The position numbers and the translations under genes were made by a program. DNA of 64,000 nucleotides from Streptomyces dysideae. GTDB lineage: Bacteria; Actinomycetota; Actinomycetes; Streptomycetales; Streptomycetaceae. This document shows, in pieces, positions 44,950 to 54,300 of the stretch (positions are counted from its first letter, which is position 1; every line of letters starts with the position of its first letter). The notes beneath the pieces are model-generated. The model did no database searches and had not been told where the DNA came from. It saw nothing but the letters and a program-made list of their open reading frames with translations. The stretch lies in the NCBI RefSeq assembly GCF_001514305.1, contig NZ_KQ949107.1, positions 1 through 64,000 on the forward strand. Direction: 5' to 3'.

Positions 44950-46920
44950 ATGACGGATTCAGCGAGCCACGCCATACCCGAACAGTCGTCGACCGGCGCT
45001 CCGGGACGGCTCTCGCGGCGTGGACTCCTCAAGGGCGCCGCCGTCACGATGGGAGCCACGACGCTGGCTGCCGGCGCCGCCGGGACGGCCGCGGCAGCCG
45101 ACGCCTCGGTCACCGCGACGGCCCCCGACGGCAGCAACACCATCACGATGTCGCTGACTTCGGGCGCGCTCAGCTGGTCGGCGAAGCGAAGAGGCGTGAC
45201 GGTGGCCGGCACTTCGGCTCTCGGTCTCAAGCTGAGCGACGGGACGGTGCTCGGCACCGCCGGCACGGTGATCACCAACTACCAGCACTGGACCATCGAC
45301 AACACCTGGACTCCGGTGTACGGCCGCACCGCGACCGTTCGCGACCATTACCAGGAGATGCGATGGAACCTCCAGGACACCGCCTCGCTGATCAACTTCA
45401 GCGTCCAGATCCGCGCCTACCCGACTGGCGTCGCCTTCCGGTACGTGCTGCTCGGCAAGGGCACCGCCACCATCGCCGACGAGCTGACCACGTTCGTCTT
45501 CCCCGACAGCACCCTCGTCTACAGCGCGCGTGACGAGGACCCCTACAACCCGGTCGCGCCCGGATCGATCCCCTCCACGGGCACCTCGACCACGGACACC
45601 GGCCCACTGACCGACCTGCCGTTGACCGCCACCTACACCGGCGGCAGCCTGATCGCCTGCATCTGCGAATCCTCCCGTCTCAACTTCCCGCGGCTGATGC
45701 TCAGCTCCGTGTCCGGGCAGCCGGGCACCCTCGCCGCCCACCTGATGGAACGCACCGGTCGCGGTTCGGACAGGGTCCAGACGACCTCGACGGTCACCAC
45801 GCCGTTCGCCACGCCCTGGCGGGCGGTGGTGACCGGCTCCACCCACGCCGAACTGGTCGACAACGCCGAACTGGTGCTCAACCTGGCCCCCGCGAGCGCG
45901 TTGGCCGACACCTCGTGGATCAAGCCCGGCAAGGCCTTCCGTGTACAGCTGACCACCGCCGCCGGGATGGCGGGCGTCGACTTCGCCGTGGCTCGCGGCC
46001 TGCAGTTCATCGAGTACGACGGTGGCTGGTACGGCGATGTCAGAGGCACCGACGCGACAAAGCCGATAGCGGACATCGACCTGCCCTCGGTGATCTCCTA
46101 CGCCACGAGCAAGGGCATCGGCGTCATCCTCTACGTCGACCGCGTAGCGGCCACCAACCCCGACAGCCTGTTCAGCGTCTACAAGAGCTGGGGCGTCAAA
46201 GGCGTCAAGCTCGGATTCGTCAACGACGGCACCCAGGCGATGACGAACCAGATCACGAACTGGGTCAGGACGGCGGCCAAGTACAACCTGCTGATGGACA
46301 TGCACGACAACGTGCGGCCGTTCGGTTACGAACGGACGTACCCGAACTGGGTCACCATGGAGGGCGTGCGCGGCAACGAGCGCTTCCCGACCGCGAGCCA
46401 CAACGTGACCCTGCCGTTCGCCCGCAACATCGGCGGGCCGATGGACTACACCATCTGCTACGGCCAGTCGCGGAACCGGACCACCAACGTCCACCAGATG
46501 GCCATGGCGGCGGTCTTCTACCAGCCGCTGAACTTCCTGTACTGGTACGACTCGCCGTCCAGGTTCGCCAACACGTCCAACTGGCCGGGGCTGCCATGGT
46601 TCGACGCCATCCCCACCACCTGGGACGAGAGCCGCGCCCTCGCCGGATCGATCGGCCAGTACGCCGCCGTCGCCCGCCGCCACGGCGACACCTGGTACGT
46701 CGGGGCGATGACCAACGAGACGTCCCGGACCCTGTCGCTCCCGCTGACGTTCCTGGGCGGCGGAACATACACGGCGACCGTCTACGCCGACGGCACCCCG
46801 GGCACCAGCGCCTACCAGACGCCGGTCGTGGTCAGCACCCGGACGGTCACCTCGGCCACCACGCTGAACGTGGCGATGGCTCCCGCGGGCGGCCAGGCGA
46901 TCATCCTCAAGCCGAGCTGA
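44950..46920 (+). CDS. Secreted GH97 glycoside hydrolase
   Basis: A 656-residue exported enzyme with a Tat signal (SRRGLLKGAAVTMG). It shows the GH97 N-terminal beta-supersandwich, a TIM barrel (about 320-560) with GVKLGFVNDG, MDMHDNVRPFGYERTYPNWV and MEGVRGNERFP, and the C-terminal beta domain. GH97 includes inverting alpha-glucosidases and retaining alpha-galactosidases. The position that carries the nucleophile Asp in retaining members (GVKxDF) is Gly here, so the mechanism and sugar are unclear. GGAGAGG precedes the ATG. A second, almost erased copy lies at 36603. Confidence 0.87.
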   Translation: MTDSASHAIPEQSSTGAPGRLSRRGLLKGAAVTMGATTLAAGAAGTAAAADASVTATAPDGSNTITMSLTSGALSWSAKRRGVTVAGTSALGLKLSDGTVLGTAGTVITNYQHWTIDNTWTPVYGRTATVRDHYQEMRWNLQDTASLINFSVQIRAYPTGVAFRYVLLGKGTATIADELTTFVFPDSTLVYSARDEDPYNPVAPGSIPSTGTSTTDTGPLTDLPLTATYTGGSLIACICESSRLNFPRLMLSSVSGQPGTLAAHLMERTGRGSDRVQTTSTVTTPFATPWRAVVTGSTHAELVDNAELVLNLAPASALADTSWIKPGKAFRVQLTTAAGMAGVDFAVARGLQFIEYDGGWYGDVRGTDATKPIADIDLPSVISYATSKGIGVILYVDRVAATNPDSLFSVYKSWGVKGVKLGFVNDGTQAMTNQITNWVRTAAKYNLLMDMHDNVRPFGYERTYPNWVTMEGVRGNERFPTASHNVTLPFARNIGGPMDYTICYGQSRNRTTNVHQMAMAAVFYQPLNFLYWYDSPSRFANTSNWPGLPWFDAIPTTWDESRALAGSIGQYAAVARRHGDTWYVGAMTNETSRTLSLPLTFLGGGTYTATVYADGTPGTSAYQTPVVVSTRTVTSATTLNVAMAPAGGQAIILKPS

Positions 46921-46999
46921 CGCGACGGACGCAGTCCGTAGGACACGCCAAGCCTTCCGCGGCCTCGCTCGGGGAGTGCTGTCGTGCTGGAGTGTTTTT

Positions 47000-47462
47000 C
47001 GTGAGCGACCGCCGGCCTACAAGAGCGACTTGTCCGACGAGCGGTGGGCCCTGATCGAGCCCGTCATCGCCTCCTGGAAAACTCAGCATCCCTCCGTCAG
47101 CGGCCACCAGGGCGCCTACGAGATGTGGGAGATCGTCAACGCCCTGCTCTACCAGTCCCGTACCGGCTGCCAGTGGGACTGCCTCCCCCACGACCTGCTG
47201 CGCCGGCAGGTCCGCGAGAGCCGGGGGCACAAGGCCGGCCCGAGCCTGGTGGTGCTCTACCCAGAGCCTGCACGCGGCCGTCAGGGTACCGGCCGACACC
47301 ATCGGAAGGGACGCGGTAAAAAAGTCCTGGGCCGCAAGCGCGGCCTGGCAGTTGATGTTCTCGATCTGGTGATCGCGGGAATGGTGCCGGCCGCATCCGC
47401 ACACGACGACGCCGCCGGCATCGCCTTGCTGGACAAGGTCGCCGCTGACACCGACACGGTGT
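47000..47462 (+). pseudogene. IS5-family transposase, deleted and frameshifted
   Basis: YKSDLSDERWALIEPVIASW and AYEMWEIVNALLYQSRTGCQ, then WDCLPHDL, match the N-terminal part of IS5/IS112-type transposases found in Streptomyces. The catalytic middle is missing; after a junction the sequence resumes with VLGRKRGLAVDVLDLVIAGM and ALLDKVAADTDTV. The second part runs straight into a DHFR-like gene whose start it has replaced. Confidence 0.7.
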
Positions 47463-47982
47463 CATCGTCGGGCCGGACGGCGACTTCGACTGGACGGCGC
47501 CCGACGAGGAGGTCTTTCGCTTCTGGAACGACAAGATTCGAGAGGTCGGCGTCCACCTGTGGGGACGACGGCTGTACGAGACGATGCTGTACTGGGAGAC
47601 CGCCGACCAGGATCCATCGCTCGACGACTCACAGCTCGAGTGGGCCGCGATCTGGAAGCCGCTCCCGAAGGTGGTGTTCTCCACCACGCTGTCGGCGGTG
47701 CAGGGCAATGCCCGCCTGGCCTCCGGCGGCCTGGCGGAGGAGATCGAGCGGCTGCGAGCCGAACCGGGGGAGGGCGACATCGCGATCGGCGGCGCGACTC
47801 TCGCCGCCGAGGCGGCCGGGTCGGGCCTGATCGACGAGTACCGGGCCATGGTCTACCCGGTGCTGGTTGGCGGTGGCATTCCGTTCTCTCCCCAGCGCGA
47901 GCGCCGGTTGGATCTCGAACTCGTCGAGACCCGCACCTTCAGCTCTAGCGTCGTCTACCTCCGCCACCGCGTGGCGCGCTAG
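47463..47982 (+). pseudogene. RibD-C/dihydrofolate-reductase-like protein, 5' end lost
   Basis: Coding-type sequence reads VIVGPDGDFDWTAPDEEVFR, HLWGRRLYETMLYWE, VFSTTLSAVQGNARLASGGL and IAIGGATLAAEAAGSGLIDE, ending RTFSSSVVYLRHRVAR, as in the RibD C-terminal/DHFR-like family. The first 20 or so residues, including the initial NADPH-binding strand, are replaced by the IS5 remnant. An internal ATG at 47584 would give only 132 residues lacking part of the fold. Probably inactive. Confidence 0.65.
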
Positions 47983-48040
47983 ACCTGTCCGGGCGATCAC
48001 GCGTCGCGTCACTGTGGCTGCGGCGGAGGGACGTGATGAG

Positions 48041-48275
48041 TGTCAATCCCCTGGTTGCGTAGAGACGTTGGTTATGCGGCCCGGCCTTCCTGATCGGTCC
48101 GGGCTCGCGCTTCCTGGATGATCCGTTCGAATTCGACGGGTGGTTTCCCGCCGGCCGCGCTGTGACGGCGTTTCGTGTTGTTGAAGTCCGCGATCCATGT
48201 GGCGGTCTTCAGCCTCGCCTCGGCGCGGGTGACGAAGGTATGCCGGTGGACGTACTCGACCTTGAGGACCGAGTT
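48041..48275 (-). mobile_element. IS3-family element, 3' end with terminal repeat (fragment A)
   Basis: The minus strand encodes YVHRHTFVTRAEARLKTATW, IADFNNTKRRHSAAGGKPPV and EFERIIQ, the C-terminus of an IS3-type transposase. It ends at the outer terminus TGTCAATCCCCTGGTTGCG. The element breaks at about 48275, where LacI sequence begins. It is about 90 percent identical to fragment B at 56354, by eye. Confidence 0.75.
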
Positions 48276-48705
48276 GTCGGCACGCAAGCGACGCGAGGTC
48301 TATCTGCGCGCGATCGCCGAGCGCGGTCTGGAGAACTACGCCGTCATCGACGGCGACTGATCGGTGCGGTCCGGATACGACGCGGCCCAGGGGCTGTCGG
48401 CGGATTCCGGCGTCACCGCGGTTCTCGCCGCCAACGACGACGTCGCCATGGGCGTCATCCGCGGGTTCCAGGACCGCGGGTGGCGGGTCCCGCAGGACAT
48501 GAGCGTCTTCGGCTGGGACAACCAGGAGTTCACCGCGTACTTCAACCCCTCCATCTCCACCGTGGACCTCGACCGCGAGGCCATGGGCCAGCAGGCCATG
48601 AAGGCCCTGCTCACCCGCATCCGCCAGGAGGCGGAGCCGGAACTCCACCTGGACCTCGACTCACGCCTCGTACTGCGCGAGTCGACCGGCCCGGCGAGGC
48701 CCTAG
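48276..48705 (+). pseudogene. LacI repressor, C-terminal fragment with in-frame stop
   Basis: From the IS3 junction the plus strand continues SARKRREVYLRAIAERGLEN and AVIDGD, then TGA where the intact repressor at 24291 has TGG, then SVRSGYDAAQGLSADSGVTA and so on to the end. The identity to the LacI gene is very high, but the HTH and half of the effector domain are gone. It stands upstream of the second SGNH gene, as the intact LacI stands beside the first. Confidence 0.85.
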
Positions 48706-48775
48706 GGCATCCCGGAAGCTCGCCGCTGCCGCACTCTCCCCGATGCAGCTTCAACGAGGGGCGACATCCAAAAAG

Positions 48776-48822
48776 GTGAACGATCACATGCAGACACCTT
48801 GACCCTCTTGGTGATCGATCAC
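48776..48822 (+). promoter_or_regulatory. LacI-controlled promoter of the second SGNH gene, two operators
   Basis: GTGAACGATCAC at 48776-48787 and GTGATCGATCAC at 48811-48822, start to start 35 bp, with TTGACC between them and TACGTT directly after the second operator. The leader to the GTG at 49226 is about 400 bp and shows no gene. Confidence 0.82.
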
Positions 48823-49225
48823 TACGTTGCCTGTGCAGTTGCCGGGCATCACATCTGTCCCGGTACAGAACCACCGTCACCGTGGTCGCACTGCTGCTAC
48901 GAGGGAGGGTCGGCTACAGCGATGATGTCACTGCGGTGCGACCTCGTTCATTGCGCTGCGCGGCGAAAACTCCGGGTGGTGGTCGTCGGCGTCACGTCAG
49001 CGCCATTAGCGCCCTTCTGTGGCGCCTCCCCCACTCTCAACTTCGCTTGAGCCGGAGCCCATCGAGGACTTCCGCACGGCACACGCTTGACGTGGTCGAG
49101 TTACGCCACCGAGGGCGGCGGGCGCCTCCGAAGATCAACTCAACTCTCTGTTGACGCCACGGCCAGGATTCTCCTCTCCTCGCCAGGCACCGGTCGACAT
49201 CACCGTGAGATCAAGGGAGATCAAC

Positions 49226-51022
49226 GTGGATACCGTCATAGGCAGAAGAGGCTCAAGGCCCCGAACGTGGGCCGGCCTGCTCGTCGCCGGAGTCCTGCTC
49301 TTCTCAGCCTTCCTCATGCCTCCCACCGCCTCGGCCGCCGAACCCCCGAGTACAACGCTGATCAATGAGACGTTTGACGCTCAGACCGATCCTGCGAACT
49401 TCGGTTTCCCCACCGGAGCCAGCATCGGCAACGGCGTCCTGAACGTCACGGAGAACATGAGCAACTACACAACGTCTGTGAGCGAGTTCCCGCCGCAAAT
49501 CCCGCGCGAGAGGACGCTCGATCTGCGCTTCGACTGGAAGACGGCGATCGCCAGCGACGGTATGAAGACCGGCACGGAACTGCGTGACGACAACGGACGC
49601 CTCATCTTCGCGATTGCCGCGACCGGCTCCGAACTTCGCTATGCCGTGACGGGACCCGACTCGGACTCCACCTCCGCCCCTGATTCACTCAACCCCGACT
49701 GGATCAAGACCGGTTTCGACCGGAGCAAGTGGTACACGGTCGATCTGCACATGGACTTCGTCCTCGGCACGGTCCAGTATTCGATCACCAGCAAGGAACC
49801 CGCCCCGCGAGTGATGGCGTCCGGTACCGGGAGCGTCACGGGGAGAGGCCTCGCGCGGCTCGCCGCTTGCAACTACTACGGAACCGGCACGCAGTCGATC
49901 GACAACTTCCGGCTGGACCGGCCCGATTACGCTGCCAACGGTTCCCTCGCGGGCTCGTCCGTCTACGCCTTCGGCGACAGCATCGTCTACGGACACAAGT
50001 ACCCGCGCGGCTTCATGAACTTCCTCGCCGAACGTGAAGACATGACGCTGTCGAAGTACGCGGTCAACGGCGCGAGGGTGGGGCCGGTATCCGGTGACCC
50101 CAGTGGGAAGATCCTCACTCAGGTGAAGCAAGCCGGCTCGGCGTCGCCCGATTTCGTGGTCTTCGACGGTGGTACGAACGACGAGATCGCGCTCCTCGAC
50201 GACCCGGGCTACGCGATGGGCGCCATCAGCAGCTCCAAGGATCCCGCGGATTTCGACACCAGCACCTTCGCCGGATCGCTCGAGACCACCATCCAGGCCA
50301 TGCAGGAGAAGTGGCCTGACGCCCAACTCGTTTACGTGGCCGTCCACAAGCTGGGATCGCGAGACTGGGACACCCAGCTCGCCGTGCGTGACATCACCCT
50401 GCAGGCCGCCGACAAGTGGGGCGTCGCGGTCGCCGATCTCTTCGCGGACGCGACCTTGGACACCCGCGACGATGCTCAGCGGGCGGCGTACACGTTCGAC
50501 AACCTCGTGAACGGCTACCCGGGCAGCGACGGCAGTGGCACACACCCGAACATCGCCGGCGTCACCGAGTTCTACGTGCCGGTGCTCACTGCCCGGCTGG
50601 TTGAGCTCGCCGGCGGGGCACCGGTGCAGGCACGGCACTCGGGCAAGTGCGCCGACGTGGTCAGTTCCTCGACCGCCGACGGAGCCGCCGTGCAGCAGTG
50701 GAGCTGCTGGGGCGGCGACAACCAGCAGTGGCAGGTGCAGAGCGTCGGGTTCGGCTACTACCAGATCGTCGCCCGCCACTCCGCGAAGTGCCTGGACGTG
50801 AGCAGCGCCTCGACGGACGATGGGGCCGCGATCATCCAGTGGACCTGCCACCGCCACAACAACCAGCAGTGGGAGCTGCGCGATGCCGGCAGCGGCTACG
50901 TCGAGATCGTCGCCCGCCACTCCGGGAAGTGCCTGACCGTGGAGAACGCCTCGACCGCCGACAGGGCCAGGCTCATCCAGCGGACCTGCTCGGGCGGCCA
51001 GAACCAGCAGTGGAGCCTCTGA
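49226..51022 (+). CDS. Secreted SGNH hydrolase with ricin-type tail (copy 2)
   Basis: A 598-residue paralogue of the protein at 25593. The signal ends near LMPPTASAAE, and a jelly-roll domain contains INETFDAQTDPANFGFP. SGNH blocks are VYAFGDSIVYGHKY, FDGGTNDE and GTHPNIAG, and three QxW repeats (QQWSC, QWELRD, QNQQWSL) close the protein. The GTG start follows AAGGGAGA, exactly as in copy 1. It is likely a secreted carbohydrate esterase. The LacI-flanked promoter at 48776 lies upstream, and the large GH-A-like gene follows 321 bp on. Confidence 0.88.
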   Translation: MDTVIGRRGSRPRTWAGLLVAGVLLFSAFLMPPTASAAEPPSTTLINETFDAQTDPANFGFPTGASIGNGVLNVTENMSNYTTSVSEFPPQIPRERTLDLRFDWKTAIASDGMKTGTELRDDNGRLIFAIAATGSELRYAVTGPDSDSTSAPDSLNPDWIKTGFDRSKWYTVDLHMDFVLGTVQYSITSKEPAPRVMASGTGSVTGRGLARLAACNYYGTGTQSIDNFRLDRPDYAANGSLAGSSVYAFGDSIVYGHKYPRGFMNFLAEREDMTLSKYAVNGARVGPVSGDPSGKILTQVKQAGSASPDFVVFDGGTNDEIALLDDPGYAMGAISSSKDPADFDTSTFAGSLETTIQAMQEKWPDAQLVYVAVHKLGSRDWDTQLAVRDITLQAADKWGVAVADLFADATLDTRDDAQRAAYTFDNLVNGYPGSDGSGTHPNIAGVTEFYVPVLTARLVELAGGAPVQARHSGKCADVVSSSTADGAAVQQWSCWGGDNQQWQVQSVGFGYYQIVARHSAKCLDVSSASTDDGAAIIQWTCHRHNNQQWELRDAGSGYVEIVARHSGKCLTVENASTADRARLIQRTCSGGQNQQWSL

Positions 51023-51148
51023 GCGGTCTCAGAGCCTGTGCCCTGCGGTGATGTGACGCGCCGTTCGGATGCCGGCGCGGCGGCACCCGGGCCCGGCGGT
51101 GGCACAACGAGTACGCGCCCGCGAGTTGACCATCGAGACCACCACCTC

Positions 51149-51190
51149 CTCCTGTCGAGCCGGATCGCAGCGCGTTCGGCCCGACAGGAG
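51149..51190. terminator. Hairpin shared with 54672
   Basis: CTCCTGTCGAGCCG and CGGCCCGACAGGAG pair with one mismatch around a 14-base loop. It lies 127 bp past the SGNH stop. Stem, loop and the following GCGA are nearly the same as in the hairpin after the next gene. Confidence 0.6.
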
Positions 51191-51343
51191 CGAGCGCCGG
51201 TCATCGCCGGCCGGTACGGCCGGCCACTTCGCGAGCGGGCCGTCTTCAGCCCGCCGCGCTGAACGAAGGGGATGACGTCCAACCGGGCCCGAATCGGCCT
51301 CAACTCATCGACAGGCAACCGAGCACAGCGAAAGGAACGCACG

Positions 51344-54300
51344 ATGAGCATCACGCTCAGGCACAGGCGGAGGCGGAGAACCGCGGGCCTCGCGGCCCTG
51401 GCGCTCATGGCCACATCTCTCGTCGGGACCGGCCTCGCCCTCGCGGCGCCCGCCGCCGCGGCCGATTTTCCGGCGATCGACGACACCCTTCAGCCGTCGA
51501 CGCCCACCGTGACGCCGGTCTCCGAGGCCGACACCGCGAAGACCGCCTCGGATCGCATCACCCTGAACGTCGACGGGGAGCCGTTCTTCTACAACGGCAC
51601 GCAGCTGAGGATCGACAAGCTGCGCGACGCGTGGGGGCTCTCCGAGCAGGAGATCGCAGCGCTGTTCCACAAGATCAAGGACGACGGCTTCACCGTCGTG
51701 AACGTACCCCTGTGGTGGGCGGAGGTGCAGCCCGACAGGGTGTTCTCACCGGTCGAATCGACCTACATCCGGGGCGGGCAGTACAGCCGCACCAACTTCG
51801 CCGACAGTCCCTCCAGCAAGATCGGATACCAGCGGGGCGTCGAGGAGGAGAAGCAGCTGACCTACCTGAAGTTCGACTTCTCCGGCTACACCGAGGCGGA
51901 GATCAACGCCGCGAAGGTCCGCGTCAACCTCAACGCGGACGCGATCGGCGACCTCCCGTTCACGGCCAAGCTGTACGGCATCACCGATGACAGCTGGGAT
52001 GCCGCGACCATGACCTGGGACGAGGGCGCCCCCAACCACAACGGCCACGCCATCACCGGGACGGAGGGCGAAGACTACGTCCTGGTGGACAGCAGCCCCT
52101 CCTGGGACCAGATGGGGGACAAGCAGGCCTACGACTTCGACGTCTCGGACTTCATCGCGAACAGCCCGGACAAAACCGTCAGCTTCATCCTCCAGGCCAC
52201 GCCGACGACCGACACCGATCTGGCCGTCGGCGGCACCATCGACGGCGCGCTGGGAGCCGAGCCCCCGCAGCTGTTCCTCTCCAACCAGCAGCGCTACGAC
52301 TTCTCTTACCTCGACAAGGTGATCGGCTGGGCCGAGGCCGCGGAGATCAAGCTGGAGTTTCTCTGGTACGGATCCGACAGCACCGGCGCGACCCTCGACA
52401 ACCGGGTCCCGACCTATGTCTTCCGCAACCACAAGAACCAGTACATCAACGCGGACGGCGTACGTCAGCCGGTGCTCAAGAAGATCGACGACCCGAAGTA
52501 CGGCGTCTACTGGTACCACATGGACAAGAACGACCTGAGGACCAGGAGCCAGGAGTACACGGCCCTTAAGGCGACCATGGACCATGTCGCGGAGTACAAC
52601 GCGGCCAACGGCGACAAGAAGACGCTGATCGGTGTTCAGGTGTCGAACGAGCCGAGCGTCCAGAATTTCCACGGATCGAAGCGCACCCACTGGCACAACC
52701 CTGAGACCTGGGGTGCTCTGGACCGATTCGCCTCGGTCGGGGACTTCGTCGACCGCACGATGTGGGAGTTCACCGTCAATCTCTCCAACGCCGTCAAGGA
52801 ATCGGACTACCCGGTGTGGACGCGCGTGAACAACTGCAACTGCACGGACGCGTTCGGCGTCGAGTACAACGAGCTGATGCGCCAGAACCACGGCACGAGC
52901 CTCGATTTCATCGGGCTCGACCCGTACTCGAGGGACGAGGGCAGGCTGTACCGCTTCGGTCACGAAGGCCTGTACTCCACCGGCAGCAACCTGCCGATGA
53001 TCAATGAGAACGGTGGCGACTACCAGAACTCGGCCAATCTCCTCCTCGCCTCGCTGGCCGGCGGCGCGTTCTACAACGTCTACGACTACTACGGTCCCGA
53101 CGGCCACAACCTCTACGTGCCCAAGGACGCGGCGAACGGCGACTACACCCCGGTCCCGCGCGGCTCCTACATGCAGGAGGTCAGGGACACCAACCACATG
53201 CTCCTGAAGGCCGCGGGCGACCTGGCGTCCAAGCAGGCCGAGGCCGCCGGCGGGACGAAGCTGCAGTTCCTCAACCCGCTCTCGGACCTGGGGGCGTCCG
53301 CGAAGACCACGGTGCGCGCGATCGGGGTCGACTACCACACCCCGGCGGACGGCGTCGGCGTCGTGGTGGAGCGGGCCGATGACGAGATCGCCCTGCTCAG
53401 CTCGGACGACGCGACCTACTCGCTGCACGGCATCGGGCGGTACGGCATCGCGTCCGTCGAGTCGGGACGCTACGACGGGTCGACGTGGGTGAAGAGCGGC
53501 GACGTCAAGTGGTCGTGGGCCGACCGCACCATCACCTTCGACGTCCCCGCGTACGGCGCGGTGCGGGTCGTGACCAACGCGGCGATTCCGGCGGCCGGAC
53601 CGGACGTCCCGTTCACCGATTCGAGCTTCTCGGCCACCCAGGAGGCCGAGAGCCTGTCCCCGGCCTCGAACGTCGGTCTGCAGCAGTGGGACGACGGTGC
53701 GAGCAACGGCGCCTGGATCAAGGTGCTCGGCACCGGCACGGGCGACTACGTCGAGTTCACGGTCCCCCGGCCGTCGCAGGAACTCGACTCGTATGAGCTC
53801 GCCGTCGGGTACCGCACCTCGACGGGCCGCGGCATCGCCCAGGCGTCGGTGGGCGGCACCGACGTCGGCAAGCCGCTCGACATGTACGCCGATGGCTCGC
53901 AGTGGCGGGAGGCGGTCGTCGGCGACCTCGCCTTCGGCGGCGCGTCCAGCGTCACGCTGCGGTTCACCGTGACCGGCAAGAACGCCGCGTCCAGCGGGTA
54001 CCAGTTCGGCTTCGACTACTTCACGCTGAGAGACGCCGTCGACAAGTCGGACCTGTACGCGCTGACGTACGACTTCGCCGGCGAGAAGCAGTCGGACCAC
54101 TCGGCCGGCTGGCAGGAGTTCTCGACGGCCCTGACAGCGGCCGAGACGGTGCTGGGCGACGGCTCGGCGACGCAGGCCGCGGTCGACAGCGCCTATGCCG
54201 ACCTGCGTGCGGGTGTCAACGGTCTCGACCGAGTCCTGACCACGGATCTCCCCGTGCGCCACTCCAGCAAGTGCATGGATGTCACGGGCGCGTCGACCGC

